In this document: positions 45,639-54,879 of the stretch, piece by piece | Numbering within the stretch: the first letter of the stretch is position 1 | How the letters are laid out: every line of letters starts with the position of its first letter | Source: Neobacillus cucumis | Lineage (GTDB): Bacteria > Bacillota > Bacilli > Bacillales > Cytobacillaceae | NCBI RefSeq assembly: GCF_016908975.1 | Contig: NZ_JAFBEX010000002.1 | Span: forward strand, 62,001 to 126,000 | Direction: 5' to 3' | Length of the DNA stretch: 64,000 nucleotides | Notes under the pieces: model-generated | The model's database searches: none | What the model was told of the DNA's origin: nothing | What the model saw: the letters and a program-made list of their open reading frames with translations, nothing else | Program-made: the position numbers and the translations under genes

Positions 45639-46004
45639 TTACCTAGGAGAGTGCTGATATAAATAAACAAGTAAAATGAACATCACAATGTCCAATCGTG
45701 ATTGAAAAGCGAATGAGAGGAAGCCAGTGTGCAGTAAGGGGACCTTTGTTAAAAGGATGGCGACAAACATGATGCCAATTAAAGGGATTACGGCATTTTT
45801 AACAGATTTATTGATTAATATTAATACTCCGCAACCCATTTCTAGGAAAATGACTAGCTTTAACATTAGTTGAGGATAGGGTAGTCCTAAATGAAGAAAA
45901 TGATTCGCCATTTCGCTATTCAAGAATTTCATAAGGGCAGAGGTAATAAACACATAGGCTACCGCATATCTAATTAGCTTGTTTGCAGAGAAATAAATTT
46001 TCAT
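45639..46004 (-). CDS. DoxX-family membrane protein
   Basis: A 121-residue protein with four membrane helices. It has the DoxX-like N-terminal RYAVAYVFITSALMKFLN and the helix-2 MLKLVIFLEMGCGVLILI. AGGGGGA lies before the ATG. The physiological role of such proteins varies; none is clear here. Confidence 0.8.
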   Translation of the reverse strand: MKIYFSANKLIRYAVAYVFITSALMKFLNSEMANHFLHLGLPYPQLMLKLVIFLEMGCGVLILINKSVKNAVIPLIGIMFVAILLTKVPLLHTGFLSFAFQSRLDIVMFILLVYLYQHSPR

Positions 46005-46372
46005 GAAAAATCCCCCTTTTTACATCTTTATGCATGAAAGGAGACAGACCATTACAAAAAAGGAGCAGAGTATTCATAATCTATGCTCATGTCCAAATGA
46101 CATCACAGCACCATCTAGGCAGATAAGTAGTGCATGATTATGAAAGGCAAAATTATCATCGTAGTAAGAGGCAAATCCTTACAACTTATTAAGCTTTATT
46201 TAAGTAAGTAAAATGTAACGCCCTTTTATCCCAGAAATATGTTATAATATGAAAAATAGAATACAGAGTGTACTTGGAGGAGCCTGTCACCAAGGGATTA
46301 TTATGTCCTTTGGTAACAGGCTCTTTTTGTATTTTTATTATTTATAACAAACGATAATAACGAAAGGTGGTA
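46005..46372. promoter_or_regulatory. Leader region of the antiporter gene with an early terminator
   Basis: A TATAAT (46243-46248) without a good -35 lies about 30 bases before a strong hairpin (GAGCCTGTCACCAAGGGA against TCCTTTGGTAACAGGCTC, 46280-46323) with T5. No plus-strand gene precedes it. The terminator therefore acts either on a leader of the antiporter transcript or on a very short RNA. It does not match a riboswitch class I know. Confidence 0.5.
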
Positions 46373-47530
46373 ATGGAAGTGTTAATTCTACAATTAGCGA
46401 TTATATTAATTGCATCCAAAATAGCTGGCAGCATCAGTGTGAGGTTAGGGCAGCCCTCCGTTCTTGGCAAACTCCTAATTGGGATTGTGCTCGGTCCATC
46501 CGTATTAGGGTTAGTAACTGAGACCGAAACATTAACGGAATTCAGTCAAATAGGTGTTATTTTATTAATGTTTATGGCGGGATTGGAAACAGATCTAGAT
46601 GAGTTTAAACGAACTGGCAAAGCCTCCACTTATGTAGGCTTTGGGGGGATTATTGCCCCACTTGTTTTAGGTTATTTTGCTGGAATTATTTTAAATTTAA
46701 CGACGATGGAAGCTTGGTTTCTAGGGCTCTTGCTTTCTGCAACAAGCGTAAGTATATCCGTTCAAGCACTGAAAGAGATGAATCGATTAAAAACACCTGA
46801 AGGAGCGACAATCTTAGGAGCTGCTGTAATCGATGATGTTGTGGTCATCATTGCGTTGGCCTTCTTAATGAGTTTTGCAGGAGGGGATGTTAACTTAACG
46901 GCTGTTATTTTAAAAAAGGTTGTATTCTTTGTAGGTGCCATTTTTGTTGGCTGGAAGGTCGTTCCTTGGTTTTTGCAAAAGTTCTCAACGTTAAAAGTAA
47001 CAGAAACAGTAATTTCGTCTGCGCTTATTATTTGTTTTGTCTATGCTTACTTAGCGGAATATACAGGCGTTGCAGCAATAATTGGTGCTTATATTGCTGG
47101 TGTCGCCATTAGTTTAACGAATTTCAAACATGAAGTTTTTGAGAAAGTTGAAACAATAAGTTATTCCATCTTCGTTCCTGTATTTTTTACCTCGATTGGA
47201 ATCACAGCACACTTTAAAGGAATTACTGAAAATATAGGTCTGATTATTATCCTTAGCATCTTAGCGATTTCAACAAAGTTAATAGGTACCGCCGTTGGAG
47301 CTAAAGCGGCTGGATTTGGCTGGAATAGCTCATTAGGGATTGGTTCGGCGATGGTTTCCCGTGGTGAAGTAGCATTAATTATTGCTGCTATTGGGTTAGA
47401 TTCAAACCTTTTAAGTCAAAACATGTTCGCTGTGATCGTTATAGTTGTACTTGTTACAACTATTGTTACTCCTCCAATGATGAAACGATTTTTTAAAGCA
47501 AATACAGAAAAGGAAACACGCACAGCTTAA
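46373..47530 (+). CDS. Monovalent cation:proton antiporter, CPA2 (KefB-like)
   Basis: A protein of about 385 residues with 12-13 membrane helices. The conserved transport site is VIDDVVVIIALAFL (Asp pair, about residue 150). Other CPA2 features are QPSVLGKLLIGIVLGPSVLG and the RGEVALIIAAIGL motif near the end. No C-terminal TrkA-N domain is attached. It exchanges Na+ or K+ for H+. I favour the ATG at 46373, with AAAGG upstream; a GTG at 46367 overlaps that site. Confidence 0.88.
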   Translation: MEVLILQLAIILIASKIAGSISVRLGQPSVLGKLLIGIVLGPSVLGLVTETETLTEFSQIGVILLMFMAGLETDLDEFKRTGKASTYVGFGGIIAPLVLGYFAGIILNLTTMEAWFLGLLLSATSVSISVQALKEMNRLKTPEGATILGAAVIDDVVVIIALAFLMSFAGGDVNLTAVILKKVVFFVGAIFVGWKVVPWFLQKFSTLKVTETVISSALIICFVYAYLAEYTGVAAIIGAYIAGVAISLTNFKHEVFEKVETISYSIFVPVFFTSIGITAHFKGITENIGLIIILSILAISTKLIGTAVGAKAAGFGWNSSLGIGSAMVSRGEVALIIAAIGLDSNLLSQNMFAVIVIVVLVTTIVTPPMMKRFFKANTEKETRTA

Positions 47531-47676
47531 CAATTAAAACCTTATATATTGAAGTTAGACGTTTATGCACACGAAAGTTTCAAGTATAATGAACCATATT
47601 CAGATTATGCATATGAATTTCTTTGAGAGAAATCCTATAGATAAGCCGGATAAATACAAATAAACGAGGTAAATAC

Positions 47677-49122
47677 ATGAGTGAAACAAGTTTTGCGGGT
47701 TATGATTTAAGCGATGAAATAAGAAGATCATTAGAGGTATTAAAATACGAAGCTCCGACAGAGGTTCAGAGTAAAGTTATTCCATTAGCATTGGCAAATC
47801 AAGATCTTGTGGTAAAATCTCAAACAGGCAGCGGCAAGACTGCGTCCTTTGGAATTCCTATTTGCGAAATGATTGAGTGGGAAGAAAAATTGCCACAGGC
47901 CTTAATCCTTACACCAACCAGAGAGCTGGCTGTTCAAGTTCGCGAAGACATTACGAATATTGGAAGGTTTAAACGAATTAAAGCAATGGCCGTTTACGGA
48001 AAAGAACCTTTTACGAAACAAAAAGAAGAATTGAAACAAAAAACTCATGTAGTTGTTGGTACCCCAGGACGTGTTATCGATCATATTGAAAGAGAAACCC
48101 TGGTTTTAGATAAAATAAAGTATCTCATTATAGATGAAGCTGATGAAATGCTGAATATGGGTTTTATCGATGAAGTAGAAGCAATTATAAATGAACTACC
48201 TTTAAACAGAGTAACAATGGTATTTTCGGCAACATTACCTAAAGATGTTGAAAATCTCTGCTTTAAGTATATGGAAAATCCAATTAATGTCGAGATTGAA
48301 GCTGCCGGGATCACGACGGATACAATAGAACATCGTCTAATCGAAGTGAAGGAAGAGGAAAAAATTTCACTTCTGAAAGACGTTACCGTCATTGAAAATC
48401 CAGACAGCTGCCTTATTTTTTGCCGAACAAAAGAACACGTCGATACTGTCTATACCGAATTGGAAGAATCCAATTATTCTTGTGAAAGACTCCATGGCGG
48501 ACTAGAACAACAAGATCGGTTTGCTGTAATGGATGGTTTCAAAATGGGGAATTTCCGATATTTAGTTGCCACTGACGTAGCTGCACGAGGAATTGATATT
48601 GATAATGTGACCCTTGTAATCAATTATGATGTTCCAATGGAAAAAGAGAGCTATGTCCACCGAACAGGCCGAACCGGTCGCGCAGGTAATGAAGGAAAAG
48701 CGATTACGTTTGCGACCCCGTATGAAGGGAAATTCGTAAAAGCAATTGAACGTTATATTGGTTTTGAAATTCCAATAATGGATGCACCCAAGCCACATGA
48801 AGTTGCTGGTAAGAAGGCTGCATTCGAAGAAAAAATCAGCGGCCGGCGAGTCGTAAGAAATAATAAAACCGCAAGAATTAACCAAGATATTATGAAACTA
48901 TATTTTAGCGGTGGAAAAAAGAAGAAGCTTCGAGCAGTAGATTTTGTTGGAACAATTGCGAAAATTCCTGGGGTAACTGCAGATGATATTGGGATTATTA
49001 CGATTCAAGATCAGATGTCCTATGTGGATATTCTGAATGGAAAAGGTTCGCTCGTTTTACAAGCTATGGAGAATACAACCATAAAAGGAAAGAAGTTAAA
49101 AGTAAGTAAAGCCCTTAAATAA
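47677..49122 (+). CDS. dbpA: DEAD-box RNA helicase DbpA (YxiN)
   Basis: A 481-residue ATP-dependent RNA helicase that acts on 23S rRNA during assembly of the large ribosomal subunit. Motifs present: the Q-motif, SQTGSGKT (48-55), PTRELA, TPGR, DEAD (153-156), [14 protein letters not shown] and [10 protein letters not shown]. The C-terminal domain (about 405-481) is the DbpA RNA-binding domain that recognises hairpin 92, ending [11 protein letters not shown]. Its length equals B. subtilis YxiN. Two upstream gaps carry no regulator. A terminator follows at 49134-49164. Confidence 0.94.
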   Translation: MSETSFAGYDLSDEIRRSLEVLKYEAPTEVQSKVIPLALANQDLVVKSQTGSGKTASFGIPICEMIEWEEKLPQALILTPTRELAVQVREDITNIGRFKRIKAMAVYGKEPFTKQKEELKQKTHVVVGTPGRVIDHIERETLVLDKIKYLIIDEADEMLNMGFIDEVEAIINELPLNRVTMVFSATLPKDVENLCFKYMENPINVEIEAAGITTDTIEHRLIEVKEEEKISLLKDVTVIENPDSCLIFCRTKEHVDTVYTELEESNYSCERLHGGLEQQDRFAVMDGFKMGNFRYLVATDVAARGIDIDNVTLVINYDVPMEKESYVHRTGRTGRAGNEGKAITFATPYEGKFVKAIERYIGFEIPIMDAPKPHEVAGKKAAFEEKISGRRVVRNNKTARINQDIMKLYFSGGKKKKLRAVDFVGTIAKIPGVTADDIGIITIQDQMSYVDILNGKGSLVLQAMENTTIKGKKLKVSKALK

Positions 49123-49133
49123 TTAAACCCAAC

Positions 49134-49164
49134 AAGGACGATATGGCACACATAATCGTCCTTT
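49134..49164. terminator. Terminator of dbpA
   Basis: AAGGACGAT and ATCGTCCTT form a 9-bp stem with a short T run. It may also serve the convergent ger operon. Confidence 0.65.
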
Positions 49165-49201
49165 AAGTTATTTTTAGTACTCATAGTTGTTTACTTCATC
49201 A

Positions 49202-50311
49202 TTACAAGACAATACCTTGTTTGATGATTTCAACCTTTACATTGGTATAAAATGTTACATTTTTAAAATAATCCTTCTTATCTAGCATTTCCCAAGTGTT
49301 GGGGTGAAACGCGATTAGTCTCCTCCCAATACCAAATGCATCACAATTAGCCTTCTGTAATTTCGTAATAACCTGTTTCGCTTCTTTTGTAAGCTCCTTT
49401 GTTAATACCTTATTTAACCGTTCTATATCCTTAGGAACATTTCCTTTTGGATATTCATCCACATTTACCTTTAAATGTAATTTGAGTTGAACAGAAACCT
49501 CTCCATTTTTTACATGAACTTTTAATTTTCTTTTCAGATTGTTGACATTAAATGAAATATAATTTTTTAATTTCTGCTTTTCTTTTTTATTTACTTGTTT
49601 TGTAAATCGTGCGTATTTTCCTTTTTTGTTATTCAATAAAAGGAGGAGGCATGATTCTTGTGGAGATAATTTTCCCGAATATTTTGTTTCGTTCATTAGA
49701 GCGAGGCCGACCACTACTGCACTTTTCTTATTATTCATTTTAAGATAAGGGAGGACAATATCCTCTCCCGGATCAAGCATTTCTGAGGCTACTATCTGGA
49801 TGGTTTGATCTGGAATAATTGAGTTTTCTTCTGCGCTAGTAAGAGCGTCTTGTATATATTCGCTCACGTTTGGCTCATGTTTTGGATTAATTTCAAGCAG
49901 ATTCACCGCTTCTCCATCCACTACACCTAGTGTTGCACTCAGTGAATTTCGGGGATCTCTCCAAACGACATCTAATGGTGGATAAATACCTTCAGCCGCC
50001 ATCCGCTCGCCAAAAAAAATCAGTTTATTTTTAGATGAATCTAATATTCCAGATATCTCTCGATCGATTTTAAGTCGGCAATCCCTTGGTGTATGACCTT
50101 TTGCAGAAAGTGTTTCACTTTTTACTCGGGCTTGCGGTCCCGCGGAGGACTCATCGATTATGGGAATGGAAACCCCTAATAACATTTCGTCGTTATCTGC
50201 TAAATCATAACTTAATATCTGTACCAATACTGCATTTTTCATCAGGTGTTGGTCCCAACATCCAGTAAGTAATACACATAGAAGTAAAATGATAGGCTTT
50301 TTGCTTTTCAT
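49202..50311 (-). CDS. Spore germination receptor subunit C, lipoprotein, second operon
   Basis: A 369-residue Ger(x)C lipoprotein. The lipobox is VLLTGCWDQ (Cys18, with the typical WD(Q) after it). The soluble domain contains FGIGRRLIAFHPNTWEML, as in other GerC proteins. It is last in an A-B-C operon and overlaps the B gene by four bases (ATGA). GGGGTGAG precedes the ATG. Confidence 0.9.
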   Translation of the reverse strand: MKSKKPIILLLCVLLTGCWDQHLMKNAVLVQILSYDLADNDEMLLGVSIPIIDESSAGPQARVKSETLSAKGHTPRDCRLKIDREISGILDSSKNKLIFFGERMAAEGIYPPLDVVWRDPRNSLSATLGVVDGEAVNLLEINPKHEPNVSEYIQDALTSAEENSIIPDQTIQIVASEMLDPGEDIVLPYLKMNNKKSAVVVGLALMNETKYSGKLSPQESCLLLLLNNKKGKYARFTKQVNKKEKQKLKNYISFNVNNLKRKLKVHVKNGEVSVQLKLHLKVNVDEYPKGNVPKDIERLNKVLTKELTKEAKQVITKLQKANCDAFGIGRRLIAFHPNTWEMLDKKDYFKNVTFYTNVKVEIIKQGIVL

Positions 50312-51408
50312 GGTTTACTCACCCCTTCTTTTTTCGACAGAACCCAAGAGAGAATAAGTAGAAGTAAAGGGATGATGCCGATAAAAATATAGTGCGTCGG
50401 CCCAAGAAAGTGATTAAAATTTTCAAAGTCTCTTCCTTGATCAGGAAGAAGAGCTAAGATTAAATAAACACCTGCAACAATAGGCAGAAAGCGGGTATAA
50501 TGTTTTTTTCTAAAAAGGCTGGACAGCCCCATTGCAGATAATAATAACCAGTTGGCGATCGAAGTGGCAACGATGACAAGCCAGAGTGATAAGAAAAATA
50601 AATCCGTCCTTTCAATAACCTGAAAGGAATAAGCTTTTATCATATATAATAATGGCTCTGGAGTCAGCCCGATATCTAAATTGGGCTCGAAATAGACAAG
50701 TGCTGCGAACACCAAAAAGGTATAAAAGCAGGTGACAAAAATGTTCGCAGTTGTGATGGCAATCAGCTTCTCTTTTTCGGAAGATTGTACATGGGGATGG
50801 ATAAAAAGAAACAGTTCAAAGCCCAACATGGAGAAAGCAGCTTCTTTTGAACCTTTCAATATTGTTAAAATACTATGATCCCCGACTGGAAAGATATACA
50901 GTAAGTTCGCATCCTTCATTGCATACGCAATCAACACTAATAATACAAACAGAATGGGGGATACTAGTACATAAAATCTCGCGATACTGGTTAAACCTTC
51001 GTTGACGATGTATATGCAAGTGATAAGGATTAACACCATTGTAATCCAATTAGGGGTACGTGGTAAGATCCATTTATCCAGGATATCACTATATCTTGCT
51101 AGAACTAAGCTCCCTGTTACCATAAAATAGAGTGCGTAACAAAGAATGAGTAGCTTCCCGGCAAATTTTCCTAGTAATGTAGGCAGTAATTGGTACAAAG
51201 ATAACGAAGGAAATCTTCTGCTTAGTCCCCAATAGGAAAAGATAATCCCCTGTGAGATGACACCTGATATTAAAGTGGACATCCAGCCATCCTGTTTGGC
51301 TATTAATGCAACATCATGGGGCAACGATAATATACCTACACCAATTTGGGCTTGGATAATCATAAAGATAAGCTGTTTGTTTGTAATTCTATTCTTGTTT
51401 TGTTTCAT
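50308..51408 (-). CDS. Spore germination receptor subunit B, second operon
   Basis: A 366-residue permease-like subunit with about ten membrane helices. It has the conserved start QAQIGVGILSLPHDVA and the GDHSILTILKG segment. It overlaps the A gene by 20 bases, with GAGGCTGGG before the ATG. This operon keeps the order A-B-C, unlike the A-C-B operon at 3.1-6.9 kb. The two receptors probably answer different germinants. Confidence 0.9.
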   Translation of the reverse strand: MKQNKNRITNKQLIFMIIQAQIGVGILSLPHDVALIAKQDGWMSTLISGVISQGIIFSYWGLSRRFPSLSLYQLLPTLLGKFAGKLLILCYALYFMVTGSLVLARYSDILDKWILPRTPNWITMVLILITCIYIVNEGLTSIARFYVLVSPILFVLLVLIAYAMKDANLLYIFPVGDHSILTILKGSKEAAFSMLGFELFLFIHPHVQSSEKEKLIAITTANIFVTCFYTFLVFAALVYFEPNLDIGLTPEPLLYMIKAYSFQVIERTDLFFLSLWLVIVATSIANWLLLSAMGLSSLFRKKHYTRFLPIVAGVYLILALLPDQGRDFENFNHFLGPTHYIFIGIIPLLLLILSWVLSKKEGVSKP

Positions 51409-52933
51409 TACGTTCCCAGCCTCTTGCGACAGATTGCTTTTTCAGGGTGTTCGGTTTTGAATCAAGTGGACGTGTATTAAATTTCCATAAGGGCAAACGG
51501 ATAACCGTATCCTTAATGTCTTTTAATCGAAAGGGTGCCCAAGGTGCAAAGTAGGCCGTGCCAAATGATTCTAACCTGCATAAATGAGCTAAAGTAAACA
51601 TAAACCCAAAGATAATCCCAACGAATCCAAAGGTTGACGCCAAAATCATATGGGGAAATCGCAAAAATCTTACGGCATCACTCATTTCTGTGGTCGGGAT
51701 GCTGTAGGCCGCAATGGCCGTAATCGCCACAACCACAATCATAGTATTCGAAATGAGGCCTGCACGGACAACGGCATCACCAATAACTAGACCTCCGACA
51801 ATACCGATGGTTTGGCCAATCCTTGATGGTAGGCGTACCCCCGCTTCACGAATCAGTTCAATGGTCAGCTCCATGACGAGTGCTTCAATTAACGGAGGAA
51901 AAGGTATATTTTTAATTGAACTTACAACAGGGAGTACTAAATCATCCGGCAGTACTTCAAAATGAAAACCAATTATCGCAATATAAATAGCAGGTAAATT
52001 AATCGCAATTAAAATGCTCACGAGCCTCATGGTACGGATAAAGGTCCCAATCATCCAGCGCGAATTATAATCATCAGGTGAATGGAAAAATGCAAAAAAA
52101 GTGACGGGAATAATTAAACAAGAAGGATAACCTTCCATTAACACCGCTACTCTTCCTTCATTTAGATGACTTACTACACGATCTACTCTCTCTGTGCTTA
52201 AAATCTGAGGAAAGGGTGACCAAGTGGAATCTTCTATCAATTCCTGAAGAGCTCCAGTACCTGGGAGATGATCCATTGAAATGTGATGGACCCTCCGTTT
52301 GAATTCGCTGACCATTTCATCATTGGCAAGATCCTTTAAATAAACCATGGCTATTTTGGATTGAATCTGGTCTCCCAATGTTATATGTTCCATGGTAAGG
52401 TTTGCAGTTCTACATGATTTCCTTATTAAATGAAGATTAATTGAAAGATTTTCGATAAAACCTTCATGAGATCCCTGAATGACTTGTTCATTACTAGGCT
52501 CAATAATGCTCCTGTCTTTTGAGAGGCCAAGTTCTATCATGTAGAATTCTTTGACACCATCAAAGAACATTATACAGAACCCATTTAACAGTTCTTCTTG
52601 AGCGTTAAATAAGTTATCTGATTTAAGAAAGTTAGAATAAAGGATATTTTGGAACTGGTCATTCTCTACTTCCATCATCGGTTTTACAATTTCCCTTTGA
52701 ATCTTATCTTTATCTGCCATCGTATCTAAGTAAATCAAAATTCTCCGATTATTTGTTATATTTACTTCCTTAATTATTAAATCTGCTGATTCAGAAAATA
52801 TATCTTTAAAAAAGGAGATATTTTCATCGATTGAATGGAAGACCTCTTTAAACGATATAGACTCCTTATTGGACTCAACAGGTTGGGTATCCCTTTTCAT
52901 GAACTTTGTTAAAGCAAGGTAAATGGATTTCAT
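51389..52933 (-). CDS. Spore germination receptor subunit A, second operon
   Basis: A 514-residue A subunit. The N-terminal soluble domain (to about residue 280) contains GFIENLSINLHLIRKSCR and YPSCLIIPVTFFAFFHSPDDY. About five membrane helices and a cytoplasmic tail follow. It shares the plan of the 3100-4602 gene but is clearly diverged. ATGGAGT is placed seven bases before the ATG. Confidence 0.9.
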   Translation of the reverse strand: MKSIYLALTKFMKRDTQPVESNKESISFKEVFHSIDENISFFKDIFSESADLIIKEVNITNNRRILIYLDTMADKDKIQREIVKPMMEVENDQFQNILYSNFLKSDNLFNAQEELLNGFCIMFFDGVKEFYMIELGLSKDRSIIEPSNEQVIQGSHEGFIENLSINLHLIRKSCRTANLTMEHITLGDQIQSKIAMVYLKDLANDEMVSEFKRRVHHISMDHLPGTGALQELIEDSTWSPFPQILSTERVDRVVSHLNEGRVAVLMEGYPSCLIIPVTFFAFFHSPDDYNSRWMIGTFIRTMRLVSILIAINLPAIYIAIIGFHFEVLPDDLVLPVVSSIKNIPFPPLIEALVMELTIELIREAGVRLPSRIGQTIGIVGGLVIGDAVVRAGLISNTMIVVVAITAIAAYSIPTTEMSDAVRFLRFPHMILASTFGFVGIIFGFMFTLAHLCRLESFGTAYFAPWAPFRLKDIKDTVIRLPLWKFNTRPLDSKPNTLKKQSVARGWERNETKQE

Positions 52934-53228
52934 TTTTTTACTCCATTTTCAAAATGTTTCCATTATCATCCCCAAATTATGGTATAACTATGTATTTGGT
53001 TGTTCTCATTAAAAAATAATAAAAGGTGCTTCAGAAAATCCGCCTCAGATTGTCGAGAAAATGTATTTTTCTCGCAATATTTCATCTCAACTCAGTTTTA
53101 AAAAATCTTTTATTGGATCAAAGATTTTTTGTGAAATTTTTTGCAGTAAAGGGCAAAAAAAATCAAGAAAAGTGCCATGGAATTTTGCATATTGTTTTCG
53201 TAATAATTATAAATTGAGGATTTCAATA
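52934..53228. other. Intergenic region with two strong dyads upstream of the sigma-54 promoter
   Basis: Two inverted repeats are seen. The first is CGAGAAA(A)TGTATTTTTCTCG, around 53055-53077, flanked by TTG and CAA. The second is AAAAATCTTT-N9-AAAGATTTTT at 53101-53129, with perfect 10-bp arms. They lie about 100-200 bases upstream of the promoter, where enhancer-binding proteins usually sit. Either could instead be a terminator for a short transcript. Confidence 0.5.
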
Positions 53229-53245
53229 TTGGCACATTAATTGCA
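53229..53245 (+). promoter_or_regulatory. Sigma-54 (SigL) promoter
   Basis: TTGGCACATTAATTGCA has TGGCAC (-24) and TTGCA (-12) with the exact 5-base spacing. This matches the sigma-54 consensus YTGGCACGNNNNTTGCW with a single deviation (A in place of G after TGGCAC). Transcription should start near 53256 and run into the gene at 53305 and the catabolic operon beyond. Confidence 0.85.
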
Positions 53246-53304
53246 AGGTTATAAGTGAAAAGAGATTTTGGGTAAATCTGTTAAAATTACCATTTTGGAG
53301 AGGA

Positions 53305-53619
53305 GTGAAAGAGAGAGAAGTTTTAACACCGACTGATGAAGAATACCATCAAAATAAAAAAGTTTACACTGTTCCGTTTGTTTGTGGTTGCTGTGATCTA
53401 GAGAAGCAGCTCGCCGTAGTGGTGAAGGTGCATCCATGCTTTGTACAAAAGGAGAGCCGGGGGCGCGTATGCAGGAAGGTGGTTGGTAAAAAATTTTTAA
53501 TCTTTGTGGAAGGTTTTTTTCAAATAAGAGATAATGATTTATATATTATTATAGATTTTAATATTTGTTGTAAGTCGTTCCTAGATGTTGAAAGCGCTTT
53601 AATATATTTAAAAATTTAG
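53305..53619 (+). CDS. Unknown small Cys-containing protein behind the sigma-54 promoter
   Basis: A 104-residue frame starting at GTG, with GGAG four bases upstream. It contains [11 protein letters not shown], later single Cys residues ([15 protein letters not shown]) and an [10 protein letters not shown] motif. These cysteines suggest a metal- or redox-active fold. It starts about 50 bases after the inferred sigma-54 transcription start, so it is the first gene of that transcript. It has no recognised family, and the coding quality is moderate. Confidence 0.5.
   Translation: MKEREVLTPTDEEYHQNKKVYTVPFVCGCCDLEKQLAVVVKVHPCFVQKESRGRVCRKVVGKKFLIFVEGFFQIRDNDLYIIIDFNICCKSFLDVESALIYLKI
53588..53602 (+). 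promoter_or_regulatory. Candidate cre box upstream of the catabolic operon
   Basis: TTGAAAGCGCTTTAA is one base short of the optimal palindromic cre box. It lies 28 bases before the -35 of the SigA promoter at 53630 and inside the 3' end of the preceding gene. CcpA bound here could block read-through from the sigma-54 promoter. Confidence 0.5.
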
Positions 53620-53629
53620 AATATTATTA

Positions 53630-53658
53630 TTGACATAGTTTTTTCTGACACGTATACT
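53630..53658 (+). promoter_or_regulatory. SigA promoter of the DUF3870 gene
   Basis: A perfect TTGACA (53630-53635), a 17-bp spacer and TATACT (53653-53658). Confidence 0.75.
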
Positions 53659-53705
53659 CGTGTTAGTAATATGGTCAGTTGGTTTTTGAAAGGAGGATTA
53701 GGGGC

Positions 53706-54035
53706 ATGCAAACACTGGAAACAGTGATTGTTACAGGATATGCAAAGGCTCCACAGGGAACTTCCATGTATGAAATGTATAAGCATGCGGGAATTGTACT
53801 CGAAGTGGAACTGAAAGAGCATAAAATTATCGGCGCCGAATTTACATTCGTAACAGAACTAACGAAAAATTATTTTCAAAAACTACTGATTGGTTACTGT
53901 CTTCAAGACGGTGTTGAGCCGCTGATAGAACGAATTCAAAGCTTTTATTTTGCTCCATCCCAGCAAGCGATCATTGTGGCCCTTCAGGCGGCAGTTCAAC
54001 GTTACTGGGATAACATAAAGCAAAAGAATAAATAA
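53706..54035 (+). CDS. DUF3870 protein
   Basis: A 109-residue protein of the DUF3870 family, with the characteristic VTGYAKAPQGTSMYE at the N-terminus and the YFQKLLIGYCLQDG-type middle. AAAGGAGG precedes the ATG. Members often lie beside amino-acid or CoA catabolic genes, as here. The fold recalls ATP-grasp-independent oligomeric small proteins, but the function is not known. Confidence 0.8.
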   Translation: MQTLETVIVTGYAKAPQGTSMYEMYKHAGIVLEVELKEHKIIGAEFTFVTELTKNYFQKLLIGYCLQDGVEPLIERIQSFYFAPSQQAIIVALQAAVQRYWDNIKQKNK

Positions 54036-54084
54036 CGTTTGGTTATAATAAAGTGGGAAGATGACCTCTTACCATGGTCTTATT

Positions 54085-54175
54085 AAAACCGGGCAAACAT
54101 GAACACTTTGTAAGGAATGTTCTTTAGAACTCATTCTTTATGGAGGATTTATGTTTTGTCCGGTTTTTTATTTTT
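54085..54175 (+). terminator. Large structured terminator or attenuator before the CoA-transferase genes
   Basis: A stem of AACCGGGCAAACAT against ATGTTTTGTCCGGTT (one bulge, one G-U) encloses a second hairpin (GAATGTTC...GAACTCATTC). It ends with TTTTTTATTTTT. The hairpin is about 80 bases, larger than a simple terminator, and lies directly in front of the catabolic operon. Confidence 0.75.
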
Positions 54176-54221
54176 CCAAACCGTTAAAACACACAATTAA
54201 CCAAGAGGAGGACGGAAAAGG

Positions 54222-54878
54222 ATGAGCAAGCTGATTACATGCGCTGAAGCTGTAAAAATGGTTAAAAGCGGCTCGCGGATTATGGTAGGAGGATTTGGAC
54301 TTGTAGGATGTCCGCTCAGTTTAATCGACGCTTTAGCTCAGGAAGACGTGAAAGACTTAGAGATTATTAGTAATAACCTTGGAGAGCCGGGGAGAGGTCT
54401 TGGAGTCTTAGTACAACAAAAACAAGTGAAAAAGGCGATTGGTTCCTACTTTACCTCTAACCCTGAGGTCGTGAAAGCCTATCAGGATCAAGATTTGGAG
54501 GTGGAGCTTATCCCGCAGGGAACGATGTCTGAGGCTATTCGGGCGGGCGGTGCCGGAATCGGGGGGTTTTATACACCGGTCAGTGTCGGAACGAAAATCG
54601 CCGAAACCAAAGAAGTGAGAGCCCTTAATGGTAAAAAATATGTGTTCCAGGAGCCAATTAAAGCCGATTTTGCTTTCATAAAAGCGAAAAAAGCAGATCA
54701 ATTAGGAAATCTCATTTACAACCAATCAGCAAGAAACTTTAATCCAATAATGGCAACAGCTGCAAATGTTGTGATTGCAGAGGTTGACGAGATGGTGGAG
54801 GCAGGGGGAATTTCTCCTGAAGAAATTGTAACCCCTCATTTATACGTAGATTATATCGTTGTAAAGGAAGGGAACTAG
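54222..54878 (+). CDS. Acetoacetate-type CoA-transferase, subunit A (YodS-like)
   Basis: The 218-residue alpha subunit of a 3-oxoacid CoA-transferase (family I). It moves CoA between acyl-CoA and a carboxylic acid. The N-terminal GSRIMVGGFGLVGCPLSLIDAL is the coenzyme A-binding Gly-rich motif. The later GIGGFYTPVSVGT is also typical. It partners the next gene, two bases downstream. In the B. subtilis kam cluster these are yodS and yodR; identity of the acid used is unknown, probably a keto acid from beta-lysine. Confidence 0.9.
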   Translation: MSKLITCAEAVKMVKSGSRIMVGGFGLVGCPLSLIDALAQEDVKDLEIISNNLGEPGRGLGVLVQQKQVKKAIGSYFTSNPEVVKAYQDQDLEVELIPQGTMSEAIRAGGAGIGGFYTPVSVGTKIAETKEVRALNGKKYVFQEPIKADFAFIKAKKADQLGNLIYNQSARNFNPIMATAANVVIAEVDEMVEAGGISPEEIVTPHLYVDYIVVKEGN

Positions 54879-54879
54879 C

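Noticed and set aside
53026-53217. Plus-strand frame of 63 codons before the sigma-54 promoter
   Set aside because: No ribosome site; it spans the two dyads and ends just before the promoter.
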